A DNA stretch of 64,000 nt. Source: Pycnococcus provasolii. Lineage: Eukaryota; Chlorophyta; Pseudoscourfieldiophyceae; Pseudoscourfieldiales. Positions 8,806 through 17,396 of the stretch are shown in pieces (positions within the stretch are counted from its first letter, which is position 1; each line of letters starts with the position of its first letter). The notes beneath the pieces were generated by a model, which saw nothing but the letters and a program-made list of their open reading frames with translations, had not been told where the DNA came from and ran no database searches. The translations under genes were made by a program, and so were the position numbers. The stretch is from contig CP150553.1 in assembly GCA_049487715.1 (NCBI GenBank), forward strand, positions 496,001 to 560,000, written 5' to 3'.

Positions 8806-9729
8806 GCGTGCGAGGAAGGAGGAGGCCGCAAAGGAAGGAAGGGGGCCCGGACGTGTCCTTTCCCACTGGAATAATAATGCGGGAAGGAATTGGAATTCTG
8901 GAATGAGTTCGATTTCGATTTCGGACTGACGGATGGAGGGACTGACAGATAGAAAAGTGATCGATCATCCAGGTCAAATGCGTTTACGCTTTACGCTACC
9001 GTACCGGGTATGGGTAGTGGTAAATTTTACAAACGGTTGAACCTGTCCTCCCTACGATAGTTGACCAGTTAAATTTTAGTTCTGCGCGGCATGTTCATTT
9101 CATGGCGCGACATTTATTTTAGGATTGTCTTAAAGAGGTCTTTCTTGGGATAATAATTGGCGACATTGTGTCGTCCTGAGGCTCAATGGCGGCCAATTTG
9201 CAGCAGGCGCATCCTCCTCCTCCGTCGACGCTCTTACGCCTCTTTCTGTGTGAGTTCTCAAACCAGCCTGCCGAGTCTTCACACGCGTACCTTAAGAGAA
9301 AACGGGACCCTGGTGCTGGTGATGACGAACATGAGCCTGAGGATATTCAACCTTCTTCTGGCGGCTTGTTGCAGGGCCAGCACTCTCAGGACACACCCGG
9401 GTGTGAGACCTCCGGGGTTTGGGGCACTCCGCCTTGATGGAGGGTGTCTCCTAACCCCCACATCTACTGATTGGGGACCCCGGATGGGCATTTGATTTAG
9501 ATTCTAGAGGATTAGGTTCGTCACCCACTGGGATCCCCGGTGACCCAAGCTTTGGTCCCGGGACCTTTTGGTGACCTCCCCCTACTAGTAACTTAACCAC
9601 TCTTAACAATTTTAGTGGCGTCGTTCCTCCTTGGAGACAACCTAGGGAGGTTTAGGATACAACCGGTAAAGTTGTCACACGTATACGTGGACTTCTCCAC
9701 GACGTTCACTTAAAATCGTAACTTGCACC
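8806..9729. other. Spacer between the CH/EF-hand gene and the gag-like ORF
   Basis: AT-richer than the neighbouring genes. Small ORFs exist (for example an 83-codon one from ATG 9186) but have no recognisable content. A run of short palindromes, including CACGTATACGTG near 9678, and a sequence of G/C-rich inverted pieces near 9520-9590 (GGGATCCCC, GTCCCGGGAC) precede the gag-like start. The last few hundred bases could be an LTR or leader of the retroelement, but no matching second copy is in the window. Confidence 0.4.
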
Positions 9730-10860
9730 ATGGAGAATAATCCTCAAGCTTTCCCTCGCTACCCGGACCTGCCGTCACGAATCTCTGACAACATGGAGAG
9801 CAAGGACATAATCCGACTGCAGCGAGACCTTACCACCAACGCTCTCAATCTCATGGGCGAAGGCGACAAGAAGAGGTACGACGGCCTCAGCGACGGGTAC
9901 CGCCGCTGGGAAAAAGCAATCGTCAACACGTTCAATTCCATAGGCCTTAACCACCTCGAACGCTTCTTCAAGCACAAGAACGTGAAACAAATCGGAAAGA
10001 CGAACCGTGCTCTGTGGAGGAACGCTTTCTGCCAAAGCGACAGGCGCTTAATCCACAACGTCGTGCTCGGAACAATCACCGCAGAGGCCGCTTTGGCCGC
10101 CGACGACGACAGCCAAAACGGAATCCTCTTAATTGCCTACTTTTATGAGCAGTGGGGCTCACCCAGTTTGCCGAACACTATCACTTCACTGCGCGAGCTC
10201 CTCAACACGAAAGTCGAGTACAACGACAATCCAGCACCGGCCTTCAAGAATGTCGAACGAATCATGAGGGACTTCTTTCCTGAAAGCGGCGACAATATCA
10301 AAATCGCGCTCGTTTTCATGGTGCTGAACGAGGCCAAGTACCGACCCGTACTCGACGTCTACCAGGAAATCCGTACGGCTGCCGACCAGCGAATCCCGAC
10401 GTACGACGAGCTCAAAGAGAAGGTTCTCAGCTTCTTTCGTCGTAAGCTCTCTCTAAAAGGGAACGGACAACCCGCAGACAACAAAGGACGAGAGAAACGC
10501 AAACGTCAGGACGAGGTGCCCGATGCCAAGGCTTTCAACACCAATCCCGGCTATGAAAACAAAGGGAATCGGGGAGGCAAGGAGCAAGGGGACATCAGTC
10601 GCAAGAGGCGCAAGTTCCTGAACAACTGCAAAACCTGGACATGCAAGTATGGCACTGCCAACTGCCCAGTAGGCAAAGACGGCAAGAACGGAAACGGCAA
10701 GGGCAAGCATCAGCATCAGCAGAACTACAAGAAGAAATTCTGCGGAGACTGCGGCTCCAAACTGCCCAAGCACCATCCGCACTGCCAGTCTCACAAAAAC
10801 AGCAATGACCACATCGAGAAGAAAAACGGCAAGGTCCATTTCGACGACGATGATGACTAA
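9730..10860 (+). CDS. Gag-like protein of an LTR-retrotransposon type (possibly an orphan)
   Basis: A 376-residue ORF with a helical N-terminal two-thirds (for example KAIVNTFNSIGLNHLERFF, TITSLRELLNTKVEYND) and a Lys/Arg/Gly-rich basic C-terminal third. The tail has a Cys/His cluster resembling a degenerate zinc knuckle (CKTWTCKYGTANC, then CGDCGSKLPKHHPHC), ending in an acidic tail. Helical capsid-like part, basic linker and Cys/His cluster together suggest a retroelement Gag. The codon and base composition is less GC-rich than in neighbours, which also fits an insert. No protease, integrase or reverse transcriptase follows within the window, so the element is either truncated or the gene is a domesticated orphan. 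A novel host gene remains possible. Confidence 0.5.
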   Translation: MENNPQAFPRYPDLPSRISDNMESKDIIRLQRDLTTNALNLMGEGDKKRYDGLSDGYRRWEKAIVNTFNSIGLNHLERFFKHKNVKQIGKTNRALWRNAFCQSDRRLIHNVVLGTITAEAALAADDDSQNGILLIAYFYEQWGSPSLPNTITSLRELLNTKVEYNDNPAPAFKNVERIMRDFFPESGDNIKIALVFMVLNEAKYRPVLDVYQEIRTAADQRIPTYDELKEKVLSFFRRKLSLKGNGQPADNKGREKRKRQDEVPDAKAFNTNPGYENKGNRGGKEQGDISRKRRKFLNNCKTWTCKYGTANCPVGKDGKNGNGKGKHQHQQNYKKKFCGDCGSKLPKHHPHCQSHKNSNDHIEKKNGKVHFDDDDD

Positions 10861-11110
10861 TCACACCGAAAGCTTTCTGGTCCTTCCGAGCGCTCCTGAT
10901 ACGACGTACAAGTCATCGGGCTGGAAATCGTGGGGCGACTTCCTCGGATACGATGTGGGCCAGCATGCACTTTCGGCGAGCGGCACCTCAGCATCAGCAT
11001 CTGCATCTGTTCACTACTCATACCGGGACACGAAACGACCCACCGAGGAGGGAAGTCTTCAGCAGGGTAAAGGTAAGATTAACGGCTACTGCGCTGTCAA
11101 AGAAGCGTAA
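10805..11110 (+). CDS. Possible second, overlapping ORF after the gag-like gene
   Basis: An ORF in the +1 frame overlaps the gag-like 3' end by 56 bases and continues 250 bases beyond it. The part after the overlap (HTESFLVLPSAPDTTYKSSG, then GWKSWGDFLGYDVG) has a normal amino-acid mix, unlike the Ser/Arg-rich overlap. It may be the start of a downstream product reached by frameshifting, or an unrelated remnant. It ends without known motifs. Confidence 0.2.
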   Translation: MTTSRRKTARSISTTMMTNHTESFLVLPSAPDTTYKSSGWKSWGDFLGYDVGQHALSASGTSASASASVHYSYRDTKRPTEEGSLQQGKGKINGYCAVKEA

Positions 11111-11327
11111 ACCAACAACTGTAAACTTGTAACCCGTACAGTACATAATAACCACCAACAAGTCGACTGTACTGTACCTTACAAACTTCAGTACAGTACA
11201 AGCCAGTCACTGAAACGTGTCTTGAAAGTTGAACATGTAAGTTACAACCACTAAGGTTACAACAACAGCCTTATCGTAAAGGTAGGTGGGTGGGAGAGCC
11301 CATGCACTTTGTCCCTTAAAAATAAGC
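11111..11327. other. Spacer with GTACTGTAC/GTACAGTAC inverted motifs
   Basis: Several copies of GTACAGTAC and GTACTGTAC lie within 80 bases (about 11137-11205). They can pair as short hairpins. No gene was seen. Confidence 0.5.
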
Positions 11328-11388
11328 TTAGGGGATAGGGGATAGGGTTAGGGGTTAGGGGTTAGGGGTTAGGGGTATAGGGTTAGGG
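11328..11388 (+). repeat. Telomere-like (TTAGGGG/TTAGGG) tract upstream of ORAI
   Basis: A run of TTAGGGG, ATAGGGG and TTAGGG units ends about 130 bases before the ORAI start codon. Mixed unit types and the internal position argue against a functional chromosome end. It may act as a telo-box-like promoter element (inference). Confidence 0.75.
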
Positions 11389-11518
11389 CTACATCCCTGA
11401 TCAAAATGGATGCGATTCCAGATGGTATCCCTCTCCTCATTTCCCCCTCCAGGTCCACTTCTTGAAAGAAAGTCAGCTGCGCGCGCGAATCTCCAGAGGC
11501 CATATCCATAAAAGTAGT

Positions 11519-12637
11519 ATGTCCGTGCCGTTCGACGCCGCGCAGGCGCTGCTCACGGGCCTCGACACCGCCGCGCAGAGGTCGTGGCGTGACGAAGACC
11601 GCGCGTGGAGGTCGGAAGACAGACACTGGCGCAAGGAAGACTTGGCGTGGAGGGAGGAGGAACGCAACTGGAGACACCTCGAGCAAGACTGGAGGAGAAG
11701 GCAGGCGGCGTGGAGACGAGCAGACATGGACCAAAGACTGGTGGAAAACGCGAGGCAGCTGTGGAGCCGATTCGTCGAGAAAAATAGAAGAGATGTCGAG
11801 GAGAAGTCTGAGCAGCTCAAGACGCTCAGCAACCTCAGCGCGCTTCTCGCGGGTTTCGCGGTCGTCAGCCTCGTGGAGATGCAGTTCGAGGAGAAGGAGG
11901 AGATGGCGTGGCTCGTCGCGTGCTTCGGGGCGACGACCGCACTCACAGTCGGGCTGATGGTCAACGCCATGGTCACGTCGAGCCTCATGCTCGCGTCCAT
12001 CCTCAAAAACGGCAAGACGTACGTGGCGGAGGAGGAGGAGGCGGAGTTCATGGCGCGGTGTCGCAGCTTTAGCGTGCACTACAAGCCTGGCGACCGACCC
12101 CCGGCACCCAAACGCACGTTCCAGAAGCACTGGGAGTCGCGGTGCGAGGACAGCTGGCAGCGTGCATTCGGCATGTTCACCGCGGGCGTGCCGTGCTTCC
12201 TTGCGAACCTCGCGTTCGCCTCGTGGCTGAAGTTTGACGGCGTGGCGACGAGCATCACAATCACCACCATCATGTTCGTGTCCACGATCGTGTGGGCCAA
12301 CACGCAGAACACGTGGGCGTGGTACCTCATCAAGAGCCGCGACCTGGAGCGAGATAAGCTTCGACGCGACCAGTCGGTTACTCACGTTCCCGCTGGACTG
12401 CCGTTCGACTGGCACGCGCGACCTCGGCCTCCGTACGAGGCTATTCTAAACAGCACGACTTTCGACGCATCCTTCTCGGCACGGGATGCAAACTTCTCTT
12501 CACCAACACCGCCGCCAACGGAAATGAACTCGATCGGAATCCACCGCCGCACACCGAGCGAGACTCCCACGGATGAGGTTGTTGACGCGGCGGCACCTGC
12601 GACGGAGTCGGAGGTTGTGAGCGGTGTCGTACCATAG
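11519..12637 (+). CDS. ORAI: ORAI-type Ca2+ release-activated channel subunit
   Basis: A 372-residue protein, starting at the first ATG in the frame. The four-helix ORAI core is clear. TM1 reads SALLAGFAVVSLVEMQ, where Glu120 matches the selectivity-filter glutamate in the animal SALLSGFAMVAMVEVQ. TM2 follows directly (LVACFGATTALTVGLMVNAM), TM3 is around FTAGVPCFLANLAFASWLKF and TM4 around SITITTIMFVSTIVWA. The protein would be a plasma-membrane Ca2+ entry pore. No STIM partner is in the window. Before TM1 there is a striking exact heptad of tryptophans (residues 23, 30, 37, 44, 51, 58, 65; W-R-x-E-D-R pattern), followed by a basic helix comparable to the ORAI N-terminal pore extension. The C-terminal tail is Ser/Thr/Pro-rich. 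It converges with APC11, 45 bases apart. Confidence 0.9.
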   Translation: MSVPFDAAQALLTGLDTAAQRSWRDEDRAWRSEDRHWRKEDLAWREEERNWRHLEQDWRRRQAAWRRADMDQRLVENARQLWSRFVEKNRRDVEEKSEQLKTLSNLSALLAGFAVVSLVEMQFEEKEEMAWLVACFGATTALTVGLMVNAMVTSSLMLASILKNGKTYVAEEEEAEFMARCRSFSVHYKPGDRPPAPKRTFQKHWESRCEDSWQRAFGMFTAGVPCFLANLAFASWLKFDGVATSITITTIMFVSTIVWANTQNTWAWYLIKSRDLERDKLRRDQSVTHVPAGLPFDWHARPRPPYEAILNSTTFDASFSARDANFSSPTPPPTEMNSIGIHRRTPSETPTDEVVDAAAPATESEVVSGVVP

Positions 12638-12682
12638 TTTAACTTTCTATTTTTTTTGTTCAGCTGATTTTACAAGCGCCAT

Positions 12683-13156
12683 TCAAGGCATGGCATCGGT
12701 AACATCCATTCTCTCGTCGTCGTCGTCGTCGTCATCCTCGTCGCCGCCGTTTTCCTGATCTTCGTCGTGCGCCATCTCCGCCTCCTTGAACTCCCACGTT
12801 CTTCTGCATATTGGACACTTCGGTTCCGCCCCGGCACCCGCGCCGCCTCCCTGCGGCTGCGCGAGCCATTTTGTGATGCACTGCAGGTGAAAGGCATGAG
12901 CGCACTTCCCCCACACCACTGGGCTGTCGTCGCCCGGAAACTTCGCGCCTGGCGGGCACCCTTCGAACGCGACGCGACAAATGCCGCAGACGTCGTCGCC
13001 GGCGTCCCAGTGCCACTGCGCGACGGCGTGGTACTCCTTGACCTGCACGACGAACCCGCGTCCCGTGTGCGGCGGAGGGATCGGTTGGTCCGTGGCGGTG
13101 GAGGACGCCGGCGCGTGTGCGTTCGGCGTCGACAGCGCAGCTGTGGCGGTCGCCAT
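12683..13156 (-). CDS. APC11: Anaphase-promoting complex subunit 11 (RING-H2)
   Basis: A 157-residue protein whose residues ~50-125 match APC11. The pattern is WHWDAGDDVCGICRVAFEGC, then PGDDSPVVWGKCAHAFHLQC, ITKWL, and CPICRRTWEF. All RING-H2 Cys/His ligands and the APC11-specific extra cysteines are present. In the APC/C this subunit binds E2 enzymes with the APC2 cullin and catalyses ubiquitin transfer to mitotic cyclins and securin, in nucleus and cytosol. The start at 13156 leaves ~30 low-complexity residues before the conserved part. Unlike the short animal and yeast proteins, it carries an acidic C-terminal tail (D-rich, after EMAHDEDQENGGDEDD). A Gly/Ala insertion (GGGAGAGA) sits before the last CPIC pair. 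Confidence 0.92.
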   Translation of the reverse strand: MATATAALSTPNAHAPASSTATDQPIPPPHTGRGFVVQVKEYHAVAQWHWDAGDDVCGICRVAFEGCPPGAKFPGDDSPVVWGKCAHAFHLQCITKWLAQPQGGGAGAGAEPKCPICRRTWEFKEAEMAHDEDQENGGDEDDDDDDDERMDVTDAMP

Positions 13157-14391
13157 GCTTTTGACGCTCCGGCGAAGTGCGGAGAGGGGGGCGCGAAAAG
13201 TCCAGAGCACAACTCGGGTTTGGAAAATGCGAATCAGTTGGGGGTTGGTTTTATTTTCGGGGTGGTTTGGGGGTTTGGCTTTTTTGGCTGGGTCGTTTCG
13301 ATCATGGATCATGGGGACTCCTTCTTGTATTTTTTCTTGCTGTGGACTTGGGCGCGCTCTCTTGGGAAAAAAAATATTGCGGCCTCCGCTCATCGCCCCG
13401 CCTCCTGCGCGCCGTCGTCCGTCCGTGACTCGAGCACAGAGGGATTCGCGAAGGGCATCGATCTACGCGGGGAACAATACGAGGATTTTATAGACTTGAT
13501 CACTTGTAGAGGTATCGGCCGCTCGCATCAAACAGAATGAGATAAAACATGAAAATCGGGGTCCCACTGATCCTTGCAGAAGATGCAAATATTCGGAAAA
13601 ATACCGCAAGTTTCAGTTTGCAGGACATAGCGGCAAAGCGTGCAGCGCCCATGCAAGTCGTTGATTTTCTTATTTTCTTTGACGGAAGTCGGTGGAAACT
13701 TGGATTCGCAGGAGGGTGGAATCCCTTCGGAATTTTCGCCAATCATAGAGATTGCAGCAGCAGGCAACGTCTTCGAGCCCACCACAAGCACAAGAAGGCA
13801 GGCACGCCACGCAACCACGTGCCAGCACCTCGCACGCACGCAACTGACGCAAGTATCCCAAAACAAAATGAAAAGAAGAGAAAAAAGATGAAAACGAAGA
13901 GAAACCATCCGAGTCGTCCTATGATACTGTACACTGTGCACGATGAATTACCACGGAAATCAACCGCCAGCACAGTGCGCAGCCCAATCAGGATGATTCG
14001 TTTTCCACCGTCCTAATACGAGGTTTGGCAGAGTGTTACAAACACGGCTGGGTCGCAGAGAAAGTCCGAACGCAAGTGCACGCAGCCGGAAGGGAGCCCA
14101 GCCTCGAGGCGTGACAACAAGCCACCCGAGAAGGACAAGCCCACGCCCACCTAAGTTTAGTCGGAGCCTCCTGCACAAGCCATTCGCCCGCGAGCAAGCA
14201 GCGGCAGCGTGCACGCGCGCAGCACGACAACACAGCCTTGTGCTCTGGTCACTGGTGTCGTCCCACACAAAGGGACCCAGTCGACAGAAGCCGGCCGCGC
14301 GACGGGCGGTGCGGGCAAGGCGGCACGGTCCTGTGGAGGTTGGCCATCAGTGAGGTGATCTCGCGACGATCACGGCGGTGATCTTGGCAAG
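13157..14391. other. 1.2-kb spacer between divergent APC11 and telobox-Myb genes
   Basis: It holds two promoters and untranslated leaders. A candidate small minus-strand ORF (13528-13941) is listed separately. Otherwise only short, low-quality ORFs are present and no RNA gene was recognised. Confidence 0.5.
13528..13941 (-). CDS. Candidate small protein with paired CxxC motifs (uncertain)
   Basis: A 137-residue ORF. It has a hydrophobic N-terminal stretch (RFHLFSLLFILFWDTCVSC) that could be a signal peptide, and a C-terminal segment RCTLCRYVLQTETCGIFPNI followed by CIFCKD. This gives CxxC-x17-CxxC spacing like a small zinc ribbon. The base composition is less GC-rich than that of neighbouring genes and there is no recognised family, so it could also be chance or an exon fragment. 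Confidence 0.22.
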   Translation of the reverse strand: MHSVQYHRTTRMVSLRFHLFSLLFILFWDTCVSCVRARCWHVVAWRACLLVLVVGSKTLPAAAISMIGENSEGIPPSCESKFPPTSVKENKKINDLHGRCTLCRYVLQTETCGIFPNICIFCKDQWDPDFHVLSHSV

Positions 14392-16125
14392 ATGGCGACA
14401 GATAACAGAGTTCACAACTTGGCCGCGACGAAGCGTTTGCTCGGTGCGTTACATACGCAAGATCAAAGCGGCATAAATGAGGAAAACTCTGCTGACGGGA
14501 AGAGCACACACACAACACACACACACACAAACACGATGAACAACGCAGATCTCGAGCCTCCGAGTGTTCCGAAGACGGTGGCGGACGTGACCATCCCAGA
14601 GGCGGACTTCACCGGTGCGGCCGAAGAGCAGCAGCTCACACCGCTCTCCGAGGAGACGCAGGGAACGCTCGCGTACAGACTTGAGCAACTCGAGCTCGTG
14701 CTGAACCGCGTCTCCGAGCTCGAGCGCAGTCAGCACCATCCCGCCCTTTGGGAGGAGGATGAGAAACAGCACCTTGGCGGAAGTCCTCGCTCGTCGAACG
14801 CATCAGTTAGTGACGTGGAGGACGAGTCACACGAGAGCACGCCGTTGTCGCTCCCCGAGGCAACGGCGGGGACGGCGGCGGCGTCGGCGGCGTCGGCGGA
14901 GACGTCGGCGGCAGCAGTGGCCACCTCGGCAATCCCACTGCACCAGCTGTCGGTCCCTGAGCTGCAGCAGCGCTTTGAGGCGACGTTCGGAGCGCCGAGC
15001 GGTGTGAGCGATAACGCTTGGCTGCTCCGTCGTCTCGAGGATGTGGAGCGCAACCACATGCAGCAGCAGCAGCAGCAGAAACGTCGACGCAAGGTGGCGG
15101 CACCCGCGTCTGGGACAGCGATTGGCAGCAAGTCACGCAAGCCAGCGAGGAGGAGCGTTGCCTCGACGTCAGCGGCGGTGGCTAAGAAGGAGCTGCCTCT
15201 TCCCCCAAGCTCAAGCCGCACGTTGCCAAAGAAGATGACAAGTGGTGGTGATGCGAGCAGGGCGTCGTCACTCAACGCGACTCCTGGATATGCCATCCCC
15301 GCAACTCCAGTCAAGAAGAAGGCGGCGGCGGCGGTGTCGGCACCACCGCCACCACAGCTACCTGACGGTGGCATGACGACACCACCTCGCCAGCCACACA
15401 GGGTGAGCGGCAAGTCGTCCAAGGCACCACCAGCCTCTGAGGATCAGCCTGCTGCATCGACGCCGTCTCGCCGTGCGGATGGCAAGCGTCGATCTCGGCC
15501 GAATGTTCGGTACAGCAATGGGAAGGCGGCTGTGCCACCGCCGACTTCTCCCGTCTCTGGCATCCCCGCCGCGCCGCCGCCGGCGACGGCAGCTACCTCG
15601 CACGTGGCACCTCCGCGAGCGTCACGCAAGCGCGCCGTACCCGACTCCTCTGGCGACGACGACGTGGGTGCCGACAGCGCCCGACGACGCAAGCATCACA
15701 ACCCGTGGACGCTCGAGGAGGCTGAGGCGCTTATCGAGGGTGTTGCCACGTGCGGTGGTGGGAAATGGGCTGACATAAAGAAGCTCGGCCACGAGGCGAT
15801 TGCCATGCGCAGTGCCGTGGATCTGAAGGACAAGTGGCGCAACCTTCTGCGCATTGCGCGCCTTCCGGCGGGTGAAAGTTTGCCCGGCGATCGCACGCGG
15901 CGTGAGCTTCCGGTTCACACGCTTGAGCGCGTGCGCGAGCTGGCGAAGCTGAACGAGACGAAAGAGGATGGTTTCGAGGATGCTCCTGCCACCACTATTA
16001 CCACCAGGTCTCCTCCTGCGTCTAAGAGAGCTGCGACAGCGACGAAGACGGCACGCAAGTCGACACGTTCTTCAGGCCGTTCTTCTTCTGCAAGGCCGAG
16101 CCGGGTGGCGGCATCCAGAAGGTAG
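14392..16125 (+). CDS. Telomere-repeat-binding-like single-Myb protein
   Basis: A 577-residue protein. Residues ~435-500 form a Myb/SANT domain of the plant telomere-binding (TRF-like/TBP1) type: NPWTLEEAEALIEGVATCGG, KWADIKKLG, and the diagnostic telobox VDLKDKWRNLL. In land plants this domain binds TTTAGGG repeats with a C-terminal Myb, consistent with its position near the end here. The rest is low-complexity Ala/Pro/Ser with an early coiled-coil-like stretch (YRLEQLELVLNRVSELE), and a basic C-terminal tail that could be nuclear localising. ATGs at codon 1 and codon 49 (MNNADLEPP) both fit; the segment between is an ACACACAC run. A nuclear role at telomeres or telo-box promoters is inferred. 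Several TTAGGG tracts lie in this same window. Confidence 0.8.
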   Translation: MATDNRVHNLAATKRLLGALHTQDQSGINEENSADGKSTHTTHTHTNTMNNADLEPPSVPKTVADVTIPEADFTGAAEEQQLTPLSEETQGTLAYRLEQLELVLNRVSELERSQHHPALWEEDEKQHLGGSPRSSNASVSDVEDESHESTPLSLPEATAGTAAASAASAETSAAAVATSAIPLHQLSVPELQQRFEATFGAPSGVSDNAWLLRRLEDVERNHMQQQQQQKRRRKVAAPASGTAIGSKSRKPARRSVASTSAAVAKKELPLPPSSSRTLPKKMTSGGDASRASSLNATPGYAIPATPVKKKAAAAVSAPPPPQLPDGGMTTPPRQPHRVSGKSSKAPPASEDQPAASTPSRRADGKRRSRPNVRYSNGKAAVPPPTSPVSGIPAAPPPATAATSHVAPPRASRKRAVPDSSGDDDVGADSARRRKHHNPWTLEEAEALIEGVATCGGGKWADIKKLGHEAIAMRSAVDLKDKWRNLLRIARLPAGESLPGDRTRRELPVHTLERVRELAKLNETKEDGFEDAPATTITTRSPPASKRAATATKTARKSTRSSGRSSSARPSRVAASRR

Positions 16126-16290
16126 AGGCCTGGACAAGTCCGTCCATCATCGGCACACATCTATATATGTTTTTGCCCCTCCACGGGCGATTATTTCAGT
16201 TATTTCCCCTTGTTTATAAAACATGGAAGCGGCAAAGCGCAAGCAAGTAACCTTAGTATTTTTCTCGAAAAAAAATCAACAAATGAACGA

Positions 16291-16512
16291 TTAAGCCGGG
16301 GTGCTGACATCGTTTGCCCCCGCCGTGCGCGAAGCACAAGTCCGTAGCTCCTTGCGCACCCTGGTCTGCCCCACGTACACAGGCCTCCCGTGGACGGCCG
16401 GATCATACTGCGGATACGCGTTGGTGCAGCTAACCCACGTGAGATGCATGCACCCTATATCTTCTTCGTCCGTGACACGGCAGCCGGGGTGCTGACATCG
16501 TTTGCCCCCCAT
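16291..16512 (-). CDS. Candidate small Cys-containing ORF bounded by direct repeats (uncertain)
   Basis: 73 codons, starting in one copy of the 27-bp direct repeat and ending in the other, so its first and last codons derive from the same DNA read in different frames. The sequence includes RCQHPGC, DIGCMHLTWVSCTNAYPQYD and GRPVYVGQTR. No family is recognised. It may be the 3' end of a longer minus-strand gene that begins near 16715 in another frame. Confidence 0.25.
   Translation of the reverse strand: MGGKRCQHPGCRVTDEEDIGCMHLTWVSCTNAYPQYDPAVHGRPVYVGQTRVRKELRTCASRTAGANDVSTPA
16295..16321. repeat. 27-bp direct repeat, copy A
   Basis: GCCGGGGTGCTGACATCGTT followed by TGCCCCC is identical to 16493-16519. 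Confidence 0.85.
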
Positions 16513-16519
16513 TGATTAT
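16493..16519. repeat. 27-bp direct repeat, copy B
   Basis: Perfect copy of 16295-16321, 198 bases downstream. Confidence 0.85.
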
Positions 16520-16982
16520 TAAGAGCTCCTTCATCGTGGCGCGGTTGACGTCACGTGCCGCGCCGCCGCCGACCGCGTAAGCCCATAGCGTGAGCTCAGC
16601 GGCGGCGGCACCTCGCACCGATGCCACAACGTTGTCGTTGTGACGCCAGTTGCTGTTGTTGCTGTTGTAGGTAGTGATGTTGCGGGTGGGAAAGTTCCGA
16701 CTTAAATTTCTGGTTCAGAGACCGGATCACCGGAGCGGGATCCCAAAAAGACCTTCCTTTCTTGAGGGAAAAATTTGTACCACTCTACGGTGGTTCCTCA
16801 GAATATCGCTCGATTCTCTGACGATGCACGGTTTTGGTGGCGCTGGTGACGACAACAATGACAACAAGCGCAAGTGGAGCTCTCACGCCGGACGCCAGGG
16901 AAAAAAGGCCTCCTAAGTAGTAGCTTCGAAGTGACCAGCGCCATGTTATACGTCCGTCCATTGAATGGGCTGAGTGGTTGAG

Positions 16983-17019
16983 TGTGAAAACCAAGTTCCA
17001 TTACTGAATAACGATCTTA
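16983..17019 (+). repeat. Recurrent 3'-spacer element, copy E (diverged)
   Basis: AAGTTCCATTACTGAATAACGATCTTA shares the TTCCATTACTGAAT core and the downstream CGATCTTA with the copy at 61558. It lies about 25 bases beyond the stop codon of the minus-strand TIM13 gene. Confidence 0.5.
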
Positions 17020-17042
17020 GGTACAATCATGTGGTCGCTCAC

Positions 17043-17396
17043 TCAGTGCTTGCCCTCGAGTGAAGTCACGACCGCCTGCGATACGATAGCGAGTGCCTCC
17101 CGATACCTGTCGCAGCAGTTGGTGAGACACTTGCTCTCGCCTCCACTTAGCGACGTCGACGGTCTCGTGACACACTTCTCGAAGCACTTGTCGCGCACGG
17201 TTTGGAAGAACTCCTGCGCGTATGCATCCGCCATCTGGCTTTGGAGTGTCTGCATGACCGCGGCAGTTTCCGACGACCCCGCTCCCATGCCAGCCGCGCC
17301 TGCGTGCATTTCGTGGTACGCGTTCGAGTCGTCGAACTGAACGCCGCCGCTCTTCGGCGGCGGCGCGGCCGAGGATCCTCCTCCGAACCACCCCAT
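17043..17396 (-). CDS. TIM13: Small Tim chaperone of the mitochondrial intermembrane space, Tim13 type
   Basis: A 117-residue protein with the twin CX3C motif of small Tims: KCFEKC, then KCLTNCCDRYREAL, separated by 15 residues. The conserved DRY after the second motif and the preceding helix (AQEFFQTVRDKCFEKC) fit Tim13 best. Tim13 pairs with Tim8 in the intermembrane space and escorts hydrophobic precursors to TIM22 or the outer membrane; partner genes are not in this window. The Gly/Ala-rich N-terminal ~45 residues extend beyond the usual family length (about 90-100). Confidence 0.88.
   Translation of the reverse strand: MGWFGGGSSAAPPPKSGGVQFDDSNAYHEMHAGAAGMGAGSSETAAVMQTLQSQMADAYAQEFFQTVRDKCFEKCVTRPSTSLSGGESKCLTNCCDRYREALAIVSQAVVTSLEGKH

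Larger units (their letters stand above)
16126..17042. other. 0.9-kb spacer with a direct repeat and possible gene relic
   Basis: It contains the 27-bp direct repeat (16295-16321, 16493-16519), a possible small minus-strand ORF between them, and one copy of the recurrent 3' element near 17000. On the minus strand an open stretch from about 16715 down to 16430 reads plausibly (VVASVRGAAAAELTLWAYAV), then meets the repeat where the frame changes. It looks like a broken or alternatively ended gene, not a clean one. Confidence 0.4.

Noticed and set aside
9186-9437. 83-codon plus-strand ORF upstream of the gag-like gene
   Set aside because: Starts with an ATG but has no recognisable content; could be leader sequence of a retroelement.
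11328-11388. A true chromosome end
   Set aside because: The tract is short, mixed in unit type and flanked by genes on both sides.
11369-12415. Long minus-strand ORF (348 codons) opposite ORAI
   Set aside because: Arg/His/Leu-rich shadow produced by GC-biased third positions of the ORAI gene; no domain and no independent support.
14730-15422. Minus-strand ORF opposite the telobox Myb gene
   Set aside because: Ala/Ser/Cys low-complexity antisense of polyAla and polyGln coding sequence.
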